From: a virus
Virus record (IMG/VR): IMGVR_UViG_3300020470_001313
Location: 1-64,000 of that record
Reading direction: 5' to 3' (one strand)
Length of the DNA: 64,000 nt
Below the pieces are notes generated by a model. The model saw only the letters and a list, made by a program, of their open reading frames with translations. It was not told the DNA's origin and made no database searches. Positions within the stretch are counted from its first letter, which is position 1; each line of letters opens with the position of its first letter. Both the position numbers and the translations under genes were made by a program. This document shows, in pieces, positions 6,723 through 14,284 of the stretch.

Positions 6723-6927
6723 ATTCAATCACGATTTTTTTACTAGATCTACCCATGCTATTTAAAGTAGAAGTATGTTGTATAGTACCACCTATCTGAT
6801 CTACAATCTTTTCAAGTTTTTCCTTCCAAGTAAGTGGTTTAATACTATCTCCAGTGACTGTCGTACGACATTCCTCTGGTGTACATGCGAAGAAGATATT
6901 CTCTTCTGGTTCTAAGTTACCATGCAT
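6691..6927 (-). CDS. Hypothetical protein, 78 aa
   Basis: A soluble protein with an early ACTPEEC cysteine pair and a mixed charged C-terminus. No domain recognised. Its ATG overlaps the stop of ho1 by one base, and its end overlaps the oxygenase start by 32 nt. Confidence 0.55.
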   Translation of the reverse strand: MHGNLEPEENIFFACTPEECRTTVTGDSIKPLTWKEKLEKIVDQIGGTIQHTSTLNSMGRSSKKIVIEYDIEQNSGGS

Positions 6928-7658
6928 CAGATCACTCCTGCTACCTTTAAAAAGTATTGGATACGTGAGTTAACATAGCCACATGCAGTTGCTAGGAATC
7001 CTTTAGTAGCATCACCTTGTATCTCCTCAAACATATACATGTTCAATCGGAAAGCATAGTTTGCCTCTACGATAATAGCATTTACATCTGACTGATCAAC
7101 TGGTATGAAGTTATCTAGGACACTACGATAAGATTCTTTGAATCCTTTCTTGTCTGTTATCTCAGGGAAGTCATAGAATGCTAGACCCTTATCCTTAAGG
7201 TTCAAAGCATTCTTAGTAATGTTACCAAGGATAACACCACCAGATAGATCTCCCATGTAACGTGTGTAATGATGTCCTATCAATAGTTTAGGATTATCAT
7301 GTGCTACTTCTTTAATTCTGTTAATATATTGTTGCGTTGCTTCAGTAGGGTAAATATTTTCTCTCCAATCTTTACCCCAAAAATACTCACAGTCTTCTGC
7401 TAATGCTTTCTGCCTAGGTAGACCGTTTAATCTCATCGGTCCTACAAAGTCATCCTCTTTAAGTCTTTCTACTTCAGTCTCCATAGCATGATAGATGAAA
7501 TAGAAGTTGGCAATCAATTGTTTGTAGTTCTCTTCACTGACAACACCACGTAAGTATGATGCAACGAACTTAGTATTCTCAGCAGCAGTGTGAGACTTCT
7601 TAGTTCCTGCTTTAAGTTGCTTAGAAAAATCAGGGATTCTTTTCTTCATAGTAGGCAT
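6927..7658 (-). CDS. ho1: Heme oxygenase (biliverdin-forming)
   Basis: This 243-aa protein has the usual length. The proximal heme His lies in GTKKSHTAAENT, and the distal-helix glycine motif is YTRYMGDLSGG. It opens heme to biliverdin IXalpha, CO and iron using ferredoxin electrons in the host cytosol. Its product feeds the bilin reductases PcyA and PebS encoded near 36 kb. It is the first gene of its minus-strand run, after a divergent gap facing a plus-strand small gene. Confidence 0.95.
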   Translation of the reverse strand: MPTMKKRIPDFSKQLKAGTKKSHTAAENTKFVASYLRGVVSEENYKQLIANFYFIYHAMETEVERLKEDDFVGPMRLNGLPRQKALAEDCEYFWGKDWRENIYPTEATQQYINRIKEVAHDNPKLLIGHHYTRYMGDLSGGVILGNITKNALNLKDKGLAFYDFPEITDKKGFKESYRSVLDNFIPVDQSDVNAIIVEANYAFRLNMYMFEEIQGDATKGFLATACGYVNSRIQYFLKVAGVI

Positions 7659-7700
7659 AAATATTTGTTAAATGTATCAGGGAATACTGACACAAGTTGT

Positions 7701-7707
7701 CTAAATA
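7701..7707 (+). promoter_or_regulatory. Late-type box CTAAATA
   Basis: CTAAATAATA on the plus strand resembles the boxes upstream of phage structural genes and lies about 73 nt before the plus-strand small gene. It is the only candidate promoter I see for that gene, and it is weak. Confidence 0.35.
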
Positions 7708-7779
7708 ATAGCAGAATTAGGGATCAACAAGATGTACCCAAATTTCTATATTATGATTGTCCACTGACGGAGGAGAAAG

Positions 7780-7942
7780 ATGCATAACATAGTCTCACAT
7801 AATAATTTAGCAGAATGGAATCACATGGATCATGCTTTCTCTAGCGATGATCAAAAATTAAATGATTACTACGAATGCTTAATTGAATGTGCAGACGATC
7901 AAAGTTCATGCAAACGTGTGTGTAAGGAAATCTTACTTTAAG
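7780..7942 (+). CDS. Small cysteine-containing protein on the plus strand, 53 aa
   Basis: The reading frame 7780-7941 encodes MHNIVSHNNLAEWNHMD... with Cys at residues 33, 37, 44 and 48 (patterns C-x3-C and C-x3-C), suggesting a metal site or disulfide helical hairpin. A strong ribosome-binding site (GGAGGAG) precedes the ATG, and a strong terminator follows 30 nt after the stop. It is isolated from the surrounding minus-strand genes. No family recognised. Confidence 0.7.
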
Positions 7943-7973
7943 AGACAAATGAACTCAAGTTAATAGTTTTTAT

Positions 7974-7998
7974 AAGACCCCTTCGGGGGTCTTTTTTT
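7974..7998. terminator. Bidirectional terminator
   Basis: AAGACCCC-TTCG-GGGGTCTT followed by a T-run on the plus strand, with A's before the stem that serve as a shorter U-tract on the minus strand. It lies between converging genes and can end both transcripts. Confidence 0.9.
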
Positions 7999-8200
7999 AA
8001 TGCACTTCCAAGTATGGGTAGTAATCTTTTTCAACTTCTACTATCACCTCTTCAAGAACACGGTTGATACTTTCAGACATCAAACGATATCCAGTACCAA
8101 CATACATTTGTCCAGCAAATACGGATACAGTAGCAGCACCCCAGAAGATATAATACCATCTGGATTTAACTTGATGTCGTTGCTTCTTCTTCTTGTTCAT
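7997..8200 (-). CDS. Small membrane protein, 67 aa
   Basis: A very basic N-terminus (MNKKKKQRHQVKSR) precedes one transmembrane helix (about residues 16-34) and an acidic C-terminal helix. The likely topology is N-in. It is the last gene of the talC-led run. Function unknown. Confidence 0.6.
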   Translation of the reverse strand: MNKKKKQRHQVKSRWYYIFWGAATVSVFAGQMYVGTGYRLMSESINRVLEEVIVEVEKDYYPYLEVH

Positions 8201-8337
8201 AAAATAATTGCACCAATAATAACACCCTTAGCAAAGGATACACATAACATTTGGTAGTCAGTCAAGTTAAACTTATCCTGAAACCTTCGTGCCATACGAC
8301 GATCCCAATCAACTACCTTATCAAAGTATTTTTTCAT
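8197..8337 (-). CDS. Small protein with hydrophobic C-terminus, 46 aa
   Basis: MKKYFDKVVDWDRRMARRFQ... is basic and ends in a short hydrophobic stretch (GVIIGAIIL), possibly a membrane anchor. It overlaps both neighbours by 4 nt, the usual coupling pattern here. Function unknown. Confidence 0.6.
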   Translation of the reverse strand: MKKYFDKVVDWDRRMARRFQDKFNLTDYQMLCVSFAKGVIIGAIIL

Positions 8338-8552
8338 AGATTCATTTCCTCTCCTAGGTTATCTATAAACTCACGACGCTGCTCCCATGTCTGTCCACTG
8401 GTACTACCTTTGCATGGATTAATGCATTTGTCAGTACCATATTCATTACATAGGAGACCAGCAAGATCGTGAGGACAACCTATTTTACCATTACTCCAGT
8501 ACAATTGTCCAGCTATCCACTGTGCTTGACAGCAAGGACAGATCTTAATCAT
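8334..8552 (-). CDS. Cysteine-rich, probable zinc-binding protein, 72 aa
   Basis: The cysteine pattern CPCC near the N-terminus, GCPHD, LLCNE and KCINPC could chelate one or two metal ions. The protein is otherwise hydrophilic. It is coupled by ATGA to the gene upstream. No family recognised. Confidence 0.6.
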   Translation of the reverse strand: MIKICPCCQAQWIAGQLYWSNGKIGCPHDLAGLLCNEYGTDKCINPCKGSTSGQTWEQRREFIDNLGEEMNL

Positions 8553-8761
8553 CCTTTGAAGTATTTGTCTATAACTTCAACCTGATCATGGTAACGTGCA
8601 ATCTTATCCAATTCAGTTTGAATTGCTTCAGTAATATCTGAATGCTCTCCGATACCAGCAGGATGTTCTAAGTAAACGTTAACGTTTGCTCTATGTTTGG
8701 CGATCTCACCTTGTGCGTGAGCTTTCACTGCCGCTAATAATTGTTCTCTCATGTGTAACAT
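8549..8761 (-). CDS. Hypothetical helical protein, 70 aa
   Basis: MLHMREQLLAAVKAHAQGEI... is predominantly helical with heptad-like spacing. The ATG at 8761 is preferred to a TTG at 8767. It is part of the coupled run downstream of talC. Confidence 0.6.
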   Translation of the reverse strand: MLHMREQLLAAVKAHAQGEIAKHRANVNVYLEHPAGIGEHSDITEAIQTELDKIARYHDQVEVIDKYFKG

Positions 8762-8763
8762 AC

Positions 8764-8928
8764 TCAATAGTGATATTCATCTAATATATCTAGGGCATTA
8801 TTCAATGCCAGTTGTGCTGCCCATCTCTCTTTATCATCCCACTCAGGATACCATGACTTGCTATCTATATTACGTTTAAGTTTCAGTAAACGTGCAGTCA
8901 TGTCCACTTTGGACAGTCGGCCATTCAC
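8764..8928 (-). CDS. Hypothetical protein, 54 aa, GTG start
   Basis: I chose the GTG at 8928 because AGGAG stands 8 nt upstream and GTGA gives a 4-nt overlap with the talC stop. An in-frame TTG at 8955 lacks such support. The protein is basic at first, then helical (WAAQLALNNALDILDEYHY). Confidence 0.6.
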   Translation of the reverse strand: MNGRLSKVDMTARLLKLKRNIDSKSWYPEWDDKERWAAQLALNNALDILDEYHY

Positions 8929-9584
8929 TTTAGGGACTCCTGAACTTTTTGCCAATCAGCATCAAAGAGTTCTAAACCCTTATCAGTTAGAATATGTTTG
9001 TACATTCCTTTGAATACCTTAATGGGTAGTGTACAAATGTCAGCACCATATTCAAATGCTCTACCTACATCTCTTACATTTCTTATAGATGCTGCTAAGA
9101 TCTCAGTACCTTCCCACTTCTGTTTAGCAAACACATTAGCAATATCTTTTACTAGGCATAACCCACCAAATGAATTGTCATCTACACGTCCTACAAATGG
9201 TGACACATACTTAGCACCTGCCTTAGCAGCAAGGATTGCCTGTGTCTGAGAAAATACTAAGGTTACATTAACTGGTATATCATTGTTAGATAATTCTTTG
9301 CATACCATCAGACCTTCTGGGGTGCATGGTACTTTGATTGTAATGTTTGGTCCTATATTCACATACTGTTCTGCCATCTCTAGCATCTCCCACTGATCAC
9401 CTATAACTTCAGCAGATATAGAAGCATTCCAAGGAAATACATTAGAGATCTCTTTGATTACTTCCACTGGATCTCTACCTGACTTAGCCATCAGTGAGGG
9501 ATTGGTGGTCACACCATCAATCAAACCAGTATCAAATAACTCCGTGATTTCTTTAGTATCTGAAGAGTCCAGAAAAATTTTCAT
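8925..9584 (-). CDS. talC: Transaldolase (TalC type)
   Basis: This 219-aa protein matches the short fructose-6-phosphate aldolase/TalC family: FLDSSDTKEI at the N-terminus, GVTTNPSL, and the Schiff-base Lys in NITIKVPCTPEG. Phage TalC is thought to push host carbon through the pentose phosphate pathway to supply NADPH and ribose for nucleotide synthesis, in step with the phage nrdAB and purM genes. ATAAATA occurs 16 nt upstream of the ATG and may be a late box. Confidence 0.95.
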   Translation of the reverse strand: MKIFLDSSDTKEITELFDTGLIDGVTTNPSLMAKSGRDPVEVIKEISNVFPWNASISAEVIGDQWEMLEMAEQYVNIGPNITIKVPCTPEGLMVCKELSNNDIPVNVTLVFSQTQAILAAKAGAKYVSPFVGRVDDNSFGGLCLVKDIANVFAKQKWEGTEILAASIRNVRDVGRAFEYGADICTLPIKVFKGMYKHILTDKGLELFDADWQKVQESLK

Positions 9585-9617
9585 GACATCTCGCGTTTCG
9601 TAGTATTTATTGTAACA

Positions 9618-9647
9618 TAAAAAAAGAGACCCTGCAATGGGTCTCTT
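9618..9647 (-). terminator. Terminator upstream of talC
   Basis: AAGAGACCC-TGCAAT-GGGTCTCTT, a 9-bp stem, followed by a long U-tract on the minus strand. It ends transcripts of the riboswitch-led small genes to the right. Confidence 0.85.
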
Positions 9648-9667
9648 GTATTCATTTCATAACTTAG

Positions 9668-9793
9668 TTATGAAGCCGTCGCAAGTTCCTTTTTGAACTT
9701 CACACCACGATAGGCCAGTTCTGGCTTTAATTTCGTAGCTTTCTTTTGCTTGTCGGTGTCATATTTAACACCACGGTATGTGACTTGTGCCAT
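9668..9793 (-). CDS. Small DUF4278-like protein, 41 aa
   Basis: MAQVTYRGVKYDT and AYRGVKF are two copies of the Y-R-G-V-x-(Y/F) unit seen in the short cyanobacterial DUF4278 family. The rest is Lys-rich. A ribosome-binding CAGGAG precedes the ATG. Function unknown; the family is common in cyanobacteria and their phages. Confidence 0.7.
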   Translation of the reverse strand: MAQVTYRGVKYDTDKQKKATKLKPELAYRGVKFKKELATAS

Positions 9794-9833
9794 GATAGTA
9801 CTCCTGTAGGATTAGGTTTATGAAACCGTTCCT

Positions 9834-9992
9834 TCAGTCGGCATTTGCGTCCCAACATCCGTCCGTTTCTTCTTTCACAATCTGAATCATCTCAGATCGT
9901 GTCTCTTCTTCCACCTTATACTTACTCATTTTATCAACGAGTAGGTGTGCGTCAGAACAGGATAAAGAAGTAGCGATTAAAATAGGAATCAT
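9834..9992 (-). CDS. Small exported or lipoprotein-like protein under riboswitch control, 52 aa
   Basis: MIPILIATSLSCSDAHLLVD... has a short hydrophobic start with a Cys at position 12, like a mini signal or lipobox, then a helical acidic part ending GCWDANAD. Its ATG directly follows the candidate glutamine-riboswitch aptamer and switch hairpin. Short ORFs in this position gave the Downstream-peptide RNA its name. Molecular function unknown. Confidence 0.7.
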   Translation of the reverse strand: MIPILIATSLSCSDAHLLVDKMSKYKVEEETRSEMIQIVKEETDGCWDANAD

Positions 9993-9997
9993 GGGAT

Positions 9998-10047
9998 GAA
10001 CGTATCCGTTCCGTGTCGGCTTACTTGCGTCTCCTTAGAGATGAACG
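9998..10047 (-). ncRNA. Candidate glutamine riboswitch (Downstream-peptide / glnA-like RNA)
   Basis: On the minus strand the aptamer runs from CGTTC (10047-10043) to GGAACG (10012-10007). Between them are a TCTC-TAAG-GAGA hairpin and the conserved-looking GACGCAAGTAAGCC. These features match what I know of the glnA and Downstream-peptide RNAs of marine cyanobacteria and phages, which bind glutamine. The same GAACG can instead pair with a second CGTTC at 10002-9998, forming a GATA-loop hairpin 5 nt before the start codon. Two mutually exclusive helices are what a translational switch needs. Confidence 0.75.
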
Positions 10048-10053
10048 TTAAAA

Positions 10054-10085
10054 GGTATGTTAGCATACCCACATCTATTTATCAA
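10054..10085 (-). promoter_or_regulatory. Riboswitch promoter with inverted repeat over the -10
   Basis: TTGATA (10085-10080), 17-nt spacer, TGC-TAACAT (-10 at 10062-10057) on the minus strand. A 6-bp inverted repeat GGTATG-CTAA-CATACC (10069-10054) covers the -10 and could be an operator. Confidence 0.55.
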
Positions 10086-10245
10086 TCTTTTTTGTATCTT
10101 TCGTAACATTTTTCTTTCCTGCTTCCCATAACATCATCAAACCCTCCTTTTCTAAGGGTGATGTGTCAAATTCACTTAAGAGTTCTTCATATTTCTCTTC
10201 CGCTTTCATCTGATACTCTTCTGTTAATGGTCTATTTTGCTCCAC
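10075..10245 (-). CDS. Hypothetical charged protein, 56 aa, probable GTG start
   Basis: A GTG at 10245 has GGGAGG 9 nt upstream and overlaps the end of the oxygenase gene; the alternative ATG at 10209 would give 44 aa. The protein is Glu/Lys-rich and helical (EEKYEELLSEFDTSPLEKEG) and soluble. Function unknown. Confidence 0.55.
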   Translation of the reverse strand: MEQNRPLTEEYQMKAEEKYEELLSEFDTSPLEKEGLMMLWEAGKKNVTKDTKKIDK

Positions 10246-10825
10246 TTGAACTTGCCTCCCACATGAACCAACCTGTTACGATGTATTTAGTTTCCTTTGG
10301 AGCAGTCACACCCTTGTGTCTATGGGTATATCCCGCAGGAAATAATACAGTCTTACCTTTTATTGGTTGTACTGTATAGTCTTGATAAAGGAAATGAGTT
10401 CCACCTCCTTCTTTAACAGTATTTAAATAAGTTATCCAAGCAACTACTCTACCTTGGTCAGTACCCATAGCATCAAAATGCTCTTCATAGAATGCTTCAC
10501 CTGGTGCATAGACTTGGAACTTAGGATGACTATGGAATCCTAATGGTGCCCAGAACAAATATCTTTCAGAGTAATCTTTAATACACTCCATCAAGTGTGT
10601 TCTATACTCCATGTCCTTATACTCAGGACTATACTCTATCTCTGCCTTGGGTATATCATTAAAAAATAAATCAGTACACTTTTTAAACTCTTCATTAACG
10701 TGTGGTACATTACCTACAGTACCAGGTCTACATGCTTTACCAGTTGCTTCTACTGTATCATATAGTTTGATAAGTCCATCACATACAGACTCATCTACAG
10801 TGTACTCAATTACATGTTCAATCAT
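10232..10825 (-). CDS. 2OG/Fe(II) oxygenase (prolyl-hydroxylase-like)
   Basis: The 197-aa protein shows H-x-D in EEHFDAMG, the YLNTVKEGGGTHFLY strand, the distal His in YTHRHKGV and Lys in KYIVTGWF. It follows nrdB with a 4-nt overlap. The layout resembles the oxygenase at 3.7 kb more than the tandem pair at 5.5-6.7 kb. Substrate unknown. Confidence 0.85.
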   Translation of the reverse strand: MIEHVIEYTVDESVCDGLIKLYDTVEATGKACRPGTVGNVPHVNEEFKKCTDLFFNDIPKAEIEYSPEYKDMEYRTHLMECIKDYSERYLFWAPLGFHSHPKFQVYAPGEAFYEEHFDAMGTDQGRVVAWITYLNTVKEGGGTHFLYQDYTVQPIKGKTVLFPAGYTHRHKGVTAPKETKYIVTGWFMWEASSSGAK

Positions 10826-11952
10826 AATGAAAATCCAGCAAACATATCTTTCTCAACATCCTGCTTGATACCACCTACAACATAAGATTCAATCTCAGTT
10901 TCTTGTGGTGCATTCTGTTGTCCTTTGCTATTTAACCAATGGTCTGTCCAAGGTAATGGATTATTCTTAATGGGAACATCATACAATGGTTTTAATCCTA
11001 TGGATCTCATACGTTTGTTAGCAATCCATTCAACATACTGACTCAACAATCTCTCGTTCAGTCCTATCATTGTACCACCTTCAAACAAATACTCTGCCCA
11101 CTCCTTCTCTTCATCAACACATCTCTTAAACATTTCAATGACATTATCTTCTTCTTCCTTAGCAATTTCAATCATCTCTGGGTCATCACCCTTTCTCCAA
11201 TTGTTAATTATGTTTTGGGTGAGGGCGAGGTGTTGAGATTCATCTCTGGCAATGAGCGATAGAATCTTAGCTGACCCTTCCATAAACTTAAGTTCACCAA
11301 ATGCAAAACTACAAGCAAAAGAAACATAGAAGCGTACGCCTTCCAAGATGTTAACATTAGCAACTGCCTTATACAAACTTCTCTTTAGATCTTTACGAGT
11401 CCACACTGCATTAATATGATCCTTCCAATCAGGCTTCCAGTTATTACTCTGACCATACTCATTTGCTACGTTAATGAACTCATCATACGATCTAGTAACA
11501 GACTCTGCTCTCTTTAATATTCTATCATCATCTAGGATAGTATCAAATACCTCAGCAGCATCTGAATATACATTCTTAATAATATATGTATAGGATCTGG
11601 AGTGAATCATCTCCATGAAACCCCACACTTCCATACAGGATTCTAGTTCTGGTAAAGAACAGTAAGGTAGGAATGCCATACCTGGTGCTCTACCTTGTAC
11701 ACTATCTAACATGATCTGATACTTCAGATTAGATGTAAAGATGTGCTTCTGTGCCTCAGTCAATTGACCATAATCAGCACGGTCTTTCTGGAGTGATACC
11801 TCTTCAGGTCTCCAGAAGTAACCTAGTTGTTGCTTTGTTAAATTTTCAAATGCAGGATACTTAAAGTTATCGTATCTCTGCACACCTAACGGAGCACCAA
11901 AAAACATAGGTTGCTTCTTGGTATTAGTCTTCATAGTATTAAAGACAGTCAT
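10822..11952 (-). CDS. nrdB: Ribonucleotide reductase class I, small subunit
   Basis: The 376-aa protein has the di-iron ligands of R2: LPELESCMEVWGFMEMIHSR carries Glu and E-x-x-H, and DESQHL carries the second E-x-x-H. The radical Tyr is in HSRSYTYI. It generates the radical that NrdA uses to make dNTPs. I chose the ATG at 11952, 10 nt after the nrdA stop; the frame is open to 12015, but that would run into nrdA. Confidence 0.95.
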   Translation of the reverse strand: MTVFNTMKTNTKKQPMFFGAPLGVQRYDNFKYPAFENLTKQQLGYFWRPEEVSLQKDRADYGQLTEAQKHIFTSNLKYQIMLDSVQGRAPGMAFLPYCSLPELESCMEVWGFMEMIHSRSYTYIIKNVYSDAAEVFDTILDDDRILKRAESVTRSYDEFINVANEYGQSNNWKPDWKDHINAVWTRKDLKRSLYKAVANVNILEGVRFYVSFACSFAFGELKFMEGSAKILSLIARDESQHLALTQNIINNWRKGDDPEMIEIAKEEEDNVIEMFKRCVDEEKEWAEYLFEGGTMIGLNERLLSQYVEWIANKRMRSIGLKPLYDVPIKNNPLPWTDHWLNSKGQQNAPQETEIESYVVGGIKQDVEKDMFAGFSL

Positions 11953-11962
11953 GCCTTTAATA

Positions 11963-14284
11963 TCAGACGGCGCAGCTGTCACAGATCTCCTCCTCAGTAG
12001 TAAGAATGTTTTCAATTAAATCATCAACGTTCTCTACGTTGTCATGCCAACCCATTGGATGAGTCGGTTCATCTATATCTTTCTTAGCATCATATGTATT
12101 CTGATAGTAAGAAGTCTTCCAACCATACTTGTAACTAGTTAGTAGATCATTTGCCATTACACTAATAGGAACTTCAGAGTCAGGAAAATGCTCTGGATTA
12201 TAGGACCAGTTTCCAGAAATTGCTTGATCAAAGAACTTCTGCATAACAGCAACAATATTAATATACCCAGTATTCCCAGGCATATCCCACAGCAACGTAT
12301 AATTGTTTTTAAGTGTCTGATATGATGGGACAATTTGTTTTAGTGGTCCTTTCTTACTCTTCTTAACGGACAAGTAGTCTCTAGGTGGTTCAATTCCATT
12401 TGTTGCGTTTGACACAACGGAGCTGCTCTCCGAAGGCATTTGTGCGGACAATGTGCTGTGCCGTAACCCATAGGTTCGTATGTCTTGCCGTAAATTTCCC
12501 CAATCAAGATGAAGGTCATTCGGAACTAACTCATCAACGTCCTGCTTATATGTATCTATAGGTAGAATTCCATCAGCGTATTTAGTACTCTTAAATCCTT
12601 CACATGCTCCCTTCTCTTGTGCAACTTTGTTAGATGACTTAAGAAGATAGTATTGAAAATACTCTGTGAGAGTGTGAACTAATGACCATGCTGCTGGATC
12701 ATCATACTTAACACCTTGCTTGGCAAGATAATGTGCTAGTCCTATGAACCCTACACCAAGAGAACGTCTTGCCTTGGTTGATTCTTCAGCAGCAACTACA
12801 GGATAGTTCTGATAATCAATCAACTCTTCTAGTCCACGTACTGATAGGTCACAGAGTTCTTCCATGTCCTCAAGTTTATTCAACTTACCTACGTTAATAG
12901 CAGACAGTATACACAATGCTATCTCACCTTCATGGTCATCAATATGATCAATAGGTTTAGTAGGTAGTGTAATCTCTTGACATAGATTACTCATAGTAAC
13001 CTTGTCTTTAAATGATGAATGACTATTACAATGGTCAATGTTCATCAAATATATACGTCCTGTCTCTGCTCTCTCCTTAAGGAGATCACCAATCAACTCT
13101 TGAGCATTTACTTTTGTACATGGTACTCCAGCATTTTCATATCTTACGTATAGATCATCAAAATTCTCTGTACCAAAACTATCATACAACCCTGGCACAT
13201 CATGAGGAGAAAAAAGCGTAATCTCCTCGTTCTTAATGAAGCGTTCATAAAATAACTTACTTAACTGGATGGAGTAGTCAAGTTTTCTGACTCGGTTATC
13301 TTCGGTTCCTTTGTTGTTTTTGAGGACGAGGATGTCTCTGATTTCTTGGTGCCAAATAGGGAAGTGGACAGTTGCTGAACCCCCTCGGATGCCGTTTTGA
13401 GTGCAGCATCTGACAGTTGACTCAAACTTTTTGAGAAATGGGACAACACCTGTATGTTGAACTTCTCCGCCTCTGATTTTACTGTTGATTCCTCTGATGC
13501 GGCCCGCGTTAATACCGATACCAGCACGTTGTGCGACGTATTTGCCAATAGCCATATCACTGCTAAAGATACTATTGAGGGTGTCATCAACATCAACCAG
13601 AACACAAGATGCAAATTGACGAATAGGGGTTCGTACTCCCGCCATGACTGGCGTGGGGATGTTGAGTCTGTGCTTGGAGATTGCGTCGTAGTATCGTCTG
13701 ACATAATTAAGTCTAGTTTCTATAGGATAATTTCTAAACAGTGTAGCTGCAATGAGACAATACATGAACTGTGGTGTCTCGTAAACCTTTCCAGTGCTAC
13801 GATCTTGTACAAGATATTTATCTACAACCTGTCTAAGACCTGCGTAAGTAAACAAAAAGTCACGATCATGGTCAATGAATGAATTTATTTCAACCCACTC
13901 TTCTTCTGAATAATATGAGGGCAACTCCTCATCATACACACCACTACTTATACCCTTCTTAAGATGCTCTAGTATTGGAGGAGGATTATCAGGATGGCAA
14001 CCATACACACCCTTGCGAAGTCCAAATAATAACAGTCTTGCTGCTACAAATTGGTAGTTAGGATTGTCTAATGAGATCAGATCATTAGCAGACCTTATTA
14101 GAATCTCTTGAATATCACAAGTTTTAATACCATCATACCATTGCAGGTTGGCATTCATTTCAACTTGCGACTCAGACACACCTGCAAGACCTCTGCAAGC
14201 GTGTTCTACCATTTTATGTACTTTCTCTAGGTTGATCTGTTCAACGCTGTTGTTGCGCTTTACAACCTTAATTGTTCCATTCAT
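11963..14284 (-). CDS. nrdA: Ribonucleotide reductase class I, large subunit
   Basis: This 773-aa R1 begins with an ATP-cone-like domain (IKVVKRNNSVEQINLEKVHK) and carries the active-site set NLCQEI (Asn, thiyl-radical Cys, Glu), the first redox Cys in FASCVLVDV, and a C-terminal C-x-x-C (EEICDSCAV) for re-reduction. It reduces ribonucleotides for phage DNA synthesis. The ATG at 14284 overlaps the primase stop by 4 nt; a TTG four codons earlier is not needed. Confidence 0.96.
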   Translation of the reverse strand: MNGTIKVVKRNNSVEQINLEKVHKMVEHACRGLAGVSESQVEMNANLQWYDGIKTCDIQEILIRSANDLISLDNPNYQFVAARLLLFGLRKGVYGCHPDNPPPILEHLKKGISSGVYDEELPSYYSEEEWVEINSFIDHDRDFLFTYAGLRQVVDKYLVQDRSTGKVYETPQFMYCLIAATLFRNYPIETRLNYVRRYYDAISKHRLNIPTPVMAGVRTPIRQFASCVLVDVDDTLNSIFSSDMAIGKYVAQRAGIGINAGRIRGINSKIRGGEVQHTGVVPFLKKFESTVRCCTQNGIRGGSATVHFPIWHQEIRDILVLKNNKGTEDNRVRKLDYSIQLSKLFYERFIKNEEITLFSPHDVPGLYDSFGTENFDDLYVRYENAGVPCTKVNAQELIGDLLKERAETGRIYLMNIDHCNSHSSFKDKVTMSNLCQEITLPTKPIDHIDDHEGEIALCILSAINVGKLNKLEDMEELCDLSVRGLEELIDYQNYPVVAAEESTKARRSLGVGFIGLAHYLAKQGVKYDDPAAWSLVHTLTEYFQYYLLKSSNKVAQEKGACEGFKSTKYADGILPIDTYKQDVDELVPNDLHLDWGNLRQDIRTYGLRHSTLSAQMPSESSSVVSNATNGIEPPRDYLSVKKSKKGPLKQIVPSYQTLKNNYTLLWDMPGNTGYINIVAVMQKFFDQAISGNWSYNPEHFPDSEVPISVMANDLLTSYKYGWKTSYYQNTYDAKKDIDEPTHPMGWHDNVENVDDLIENILTTEEEICDSCAV

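Noticed and set aside
13261-13704. 147-aa minus-strand frame
   Set aside because: It lies wholly inside nrdA in another frame, whose codons are clearly used by conserved R1 motifs.
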